Source: an uncultured Roseibacillus sp. (GTDB taxonomy: Bacteria; Verrucomicrobiota; Verrucomicrobiia; Verrucomicrobiales; Akkermansiaceae). Taken from it: 46,558 bases of DNA. Positions 44,512 to 46,558 of this stretch are shown in pieces. A program made the translations under genes and the position numbers. Numbering within the stretch: position 1 is the stretch's first letter; each line of letters opens with the position of its first letter. Under the pieces are notes generated by a model. That model worked only from the letters and a program-made list of their open reading frames with translations, was not told the DNA's origin and did no database searches. The stretch lies in the NCBI GenBank assembly GCA_937949965.1, contig CALFBF010000098.1, positions 1-46,558 of the forward strand, written 5' to 3'.

Positions 44512-44801
44512 GTGCCCTTCAACGAAAAACAGAAAGTTCGCATCCTCAAAAAATCCGCACTCACTGATAGAAGCCGGAAAAGAGCAGTGCCGAGTACAAT
44601 GTCAGTAGTCAGACAATCTTCTCGCAGAAGAGAAAATATGAAAACGTGGATGTAAATGAGGCACGCACACTTCTAGTGTTAGAAGAAGAAAACAGCCGAA
44701 TAAACGCATCATTGCCGATCACGATCAACATGAACGAACAATTGAAAGTAGGAACAAAAAAGGATCTCCCGAACTTGTCCACGCAGACCACAGGCGGATA
44801 A
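44512..44801 (+). pseudogene. Decayed IS3-family transposase OrfA fragment
   Basis: The plus strand reads as an IS3-type OrfA split over three frames. Frame one gives PFNEKQKVRILKK (from 44515), frame two gives EAGKEQ (from 44570), and frame three gives AEYNVSSQTIFSQKRKYENV and DVNEARTLLVLEEENSRI (from 44589). Together they follow the OrfA order: helix-turn-helix, a KYG-M-V-EA-RL-like joint, then a leucine-zipper segment. Two frameshifts lie within about 80 bases, so it is dead. A few residues after it (ELVHADHRRITETL, another frame) hint at OrfB, but this is weak. No terminal inverted repeats were found. Confidence 0.7.
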
Positions 44802-44888
44802 CGGAGACACTCTGAATATTCACCTAGATTTTCAGAAAACGCCCAAGAAAAGATTGACATTGAATATACATCTTCTAAAAAACGAAAA

Positions 44889-45836
44889 ATGATGCGTTTT
44901 GGTAATCAAATGAAATTTTTAGGAGATCGTAGAGTCTTAGTTCTTTTAACCGCAGTTACAACTTTCACTATCGCTCAATCTATTAATAACTTCAAATCAA
45001 AAAAGATAGATACAGAACGAACAAAAATTACAGAAAATAACAAAAAAAAGTCAGCACGATCTCTCTCTGCTGAAGTAACAGCCGAGAGGGCATCGAGCTT
45101 TACCCGATCACAACTTCAACAGAATAAGGATTCCATCTCGGACAAAGAAAAGATTGAAATTAACTCTCTAGCTGATGCTGTTGAAGTAGATGTTAAAGTG
45201 AAAAAAGATGTTTCCTTTGAGCTGGCCGGGCTACAAGCAAAAAAACGACAAGAAGCGATCTCGAAAGAGTATAATCAATTATTTATCAACAAATATGGAC
45301 TGAGTGTTGAAGAAGGAGAAGCGCTCTCTCAAGCAGTCTATGAAATCGAGAAATCAAGGATAGAAGCACAGTATCTCTTAGATAACTTGGAATATCAAAA
45401 GAACGATTTCAATGAACTTGTTCGAAATAATTTGTCCGAAGAAGATTACGAAACGTACCGTTCCTATGAACAAAATAAAAAGACAGAAGAGTATTTTGCT
45501 GATTTCGACTCTTTCGTGAATCAAGACAAATATGCGAATTTAAATACACAAGACCGAGAAGAACTACGACAATTAGTAGGAGAATTTCAAACAGGTTCAA
45601 CTATCGACAATTCTACTGGCCCATATGGAAATCCACCTTCGGTCCTTGGTGCAATCTACGAACCAAACTCTCCTGCACAAGAGTTTTTTATCAACGATCA
45701 AGTCTCTTTGTTAACTGGCGAAAGGGACTATCTCAGACAACAAGCATCTTCGGACAAACAGGCTGAAATTATCGAAGGATTCTATAACGAAAAAATTAAC
45801 GAAGTATTATCTCTCTCCGACGAAATTGAGCCTTAA
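44889..45836 (+). CDS. Orphan membrane-anchored, coiled-coil-rich protein of unknown function
   Basis: A 315-residue ORF I do not recognise. Near the N-terminus is one hydrophobic segment, VLVLLTAVTTFTIAQSI, that could be a signal anchor or signal peptide. The rest is rich in Lys, Glu, Gln, Asn and Ser and has long heptad-like helices (DVKVKKDVSFELAGLQAKKRQEAI, EEGEALSQAVYEIEKSRIEAQ). The codons are far more AT-rich than in the surrounding genes, which points to foreign origin. It stands between two broken insertion sequences, and its stop is 17 bases from the ISAs1 transposase stop. The start could be either Met at 44889/44892 or the one at 44910. Confidence 0.6.
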   Translation: MMRFGNQMKFLGDRRVLVLLTAVTTFTIAQSINNFKSKKIDTERTKITENNKKKSARSLSAEVTAERASSFTRSQLQQNKDSISDKEKIEINSLADAVEVDVKVKKDVSFELAGLQAKKRQEAISKEYNQLFINKYGLSVEEGEALSQAVYEIEKSRIEAQYLLDNLEYQKNDFNELVRNNLSEEDYETYRSYEQNKKTEEYFADFDSFVNQDKYANLNTQDREELRQLVGEFQTGSTIDNSTGPYGNPPSVLGAIYEPNSPAQEFFINDQVSLLTGERDYLRQQASSDKQAEIIEGFYNEKINEVLSLSDEIEP

Positions 45837-45853
45837 GGATAGGGCATCTCCAT

Positions 45854-46558
45854 TTAAGAAATACCCATAAGTGACTCAAGATAAGAGTTATCCATGAGGG
45901 CGTATAATCGCCTTCCTCGGAGGGCTTCTTTCGGGTGTTTTCTATCGAGCTTGAGAATGTTTAGCGTAATTCGCCGTAGAGTCGAGAGATTCGCTGCCGC
46001 ATACCTCGTCCGGGCACGGCAGGCATCTTCCTTTAAAGCAACATCCAAAACCCAATAACACCGATTTTCGATCCCCCAATGGCTTCGGCTGTATCTCAGC
46101 ACTTCCTTAGCATCGCTTACTTTACTATTAAGACAGTATCTAGTTTCACGGCGAGACTTTCCTTCGCTTAGATGAGTCTCACTCTCGATTTTAACAAGTG
46201 CTCGCAACCCCTTCCAGAGTTTAGCGGCTTCTTGAGACAAGTAACCTTTACTCGCCAGCACGGTTGCGGCTCGTCGTTCGATGTGACCGTGACCTTTGTT
46301 TACGGCCGTGTGATTTTGGTCCGGACTTTCCAGAGAAATATCCGCTTTTTCAAAGGCGGCAATTGTTTGATGATGAATGGTTTCTTGGTTTCCCTTGAGC
46401 GCCAAAAAATAGTCTGTACCAGAGTCTTTAAGCTGCTTTGCAAGCTCGCGTTGAGTGTCCATCGCGTCGCTACTGACAATCGTTCTGGGTTAGATCGAGT
46501 TGGGCGATGATTTCAGGAATGGCTGTGATTTCGTTGCTTTTGGAGCGAGATTCTGGGA
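45854..46558 (-). mobile_element. ISAs1-family transposase, frameshifted and cut by the window edge
   Basis: The main frame (45854-46462) carries the C-terminal DDE_Tnp_ISAs1 part: FLALKGNQETIHHQTIAAF, GHGHIERRAATV, SRSHWGIENRCYWVLDVAL with the catalytic Glu, and AAANLSTLRRITLNIL. Reading further upstream in the same frame gives TIVSSDAM, which belongs to the DDE core (IDAMGxQ), but then a stop (TAA). The next frame over gives ESRSKSNEITAIPEII and AQLDLTQN, the normal upstream sequence. So a frameshift at about 46481-46487 breaks the gene. It is probably inactive unless frameshifting is used. The IS end must lie within about 20 bases of the neighbouring ORF; I could not define the inverted repeat. 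Confidence 0.85.

Noticed and set aside
44390-44608. 72-codon plus-strand ORF upstream of the IS3 remnant
   Set aside because: No recognisable features, and it runs out of frame across the OrfA remnant.
44854-44882. TTGACA before the orphan 315-codon ORF
   Set aside because: No acceptable -10 box at 16-18 bases (only AAAAAA), so it was not called a promoter.
44800-44890. OrfB remnant (ELVHADHRRITETL, RRHSEYSP)
   Set aside because: Short matches in different frames; too weak to annotate beyond a mention.
46478-46490. Programmed frameshift in the ISAs1 transposase
   Set aside because: No slippery run or stem is visible at the joint and the family normally uses a single frame; simple decay is the better explanation.

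Overview
The window is a stretch of bacterial chromosome, probably from a Verrucomicrobiota member (Verrucomicrobiae/Opitutae-like). Four things point there: a PEP-CTERM protein ending in an Arg-rich LLLRRRR tail, a secreted DUF1080 (3-keto-disaccharide hydrolase-type) protein, a translationally coupled sigma factor/Ser-Thr kinase pair, and kdsA-lpt and ebo-type genes that fit a Gram-negative envelope. This is inferred from gene content; there is no rRNA to confirm it. Most genes are housekeeping, densely packed, and many start without a visible Shine-Dalgarno sequence.

Layout. 1-5,000: the 3' part of a fused purL/purQ gene, a GlcD-type FAD oxidase and a BaiN/HI0933-type flavoprotein on the plus strand, converging with a MOSC protein and a DUF2288 protein. 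5,100-10,200 (minus): a GH67-like protein of unknown role, a protein joining a GT4 glycosyltransferase to an LpxH-like metallophosphatase, fabD, and tRNA-Asp with a small palindrome behind it. 10,300-12,250: a secreted cupredoxin-like protein coupled to an outer-membrane beta-barrel. 12,250-15,200 (minus): sigma factor then Ser/Thr kinase. 15,300-18,400: a POT transporter with an unusual insert, divergent from a secreted beta-propeller. 18,440-20,530 (minus): apt and pgi, closed by a clear intrinsic terminator. 20,680-26,730 (plus): hexose-6-phosphate mutarotase, a ccsA-like gene with hemA, then DUF1844, kdsA, an lptC/lptA-like gene and lptB, the last four forming an LPS (Kdo synthesis/export) operon. 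26,760-30,610 (minus): hrpA. 30,650-35,980 (plus): DUF1080 protein, PEP-CTERM protein with a textbook promoter, a GT-C/TPR membrane protein, SirB1-like protein, alpha/beta hydrolase. 36,000-39,960: a MaeB-type phosphotransacetylase, HisJ-like PHP phosphatase, flavin reductase-like protein and moeA. 40,000-44,210: a glycoside hydrolase-GT2 fusion converging on an eboE-eboC operon, a partial ebo metabolite-traffic locus. 44,210-46,558: an AT-rich island with a decayed IS3-type transposase fragment, an orphan membrane-anchored/coiled-coil ORF, and a frameshifted ISAs1-family transposase running off the window end.

The strongest points of interest are the two carbohydrate-enzyme fusions (GT4-LpxH-like and GH-GT2), the reduced eboE-eboC locus beside an IS graveyard, the POT transporter with a pseudopilin-like insert, and the near-leaderless promoter in front of the PEP-CTERM gene. 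All function calls come from reading motifs in the translations; no database search was run.
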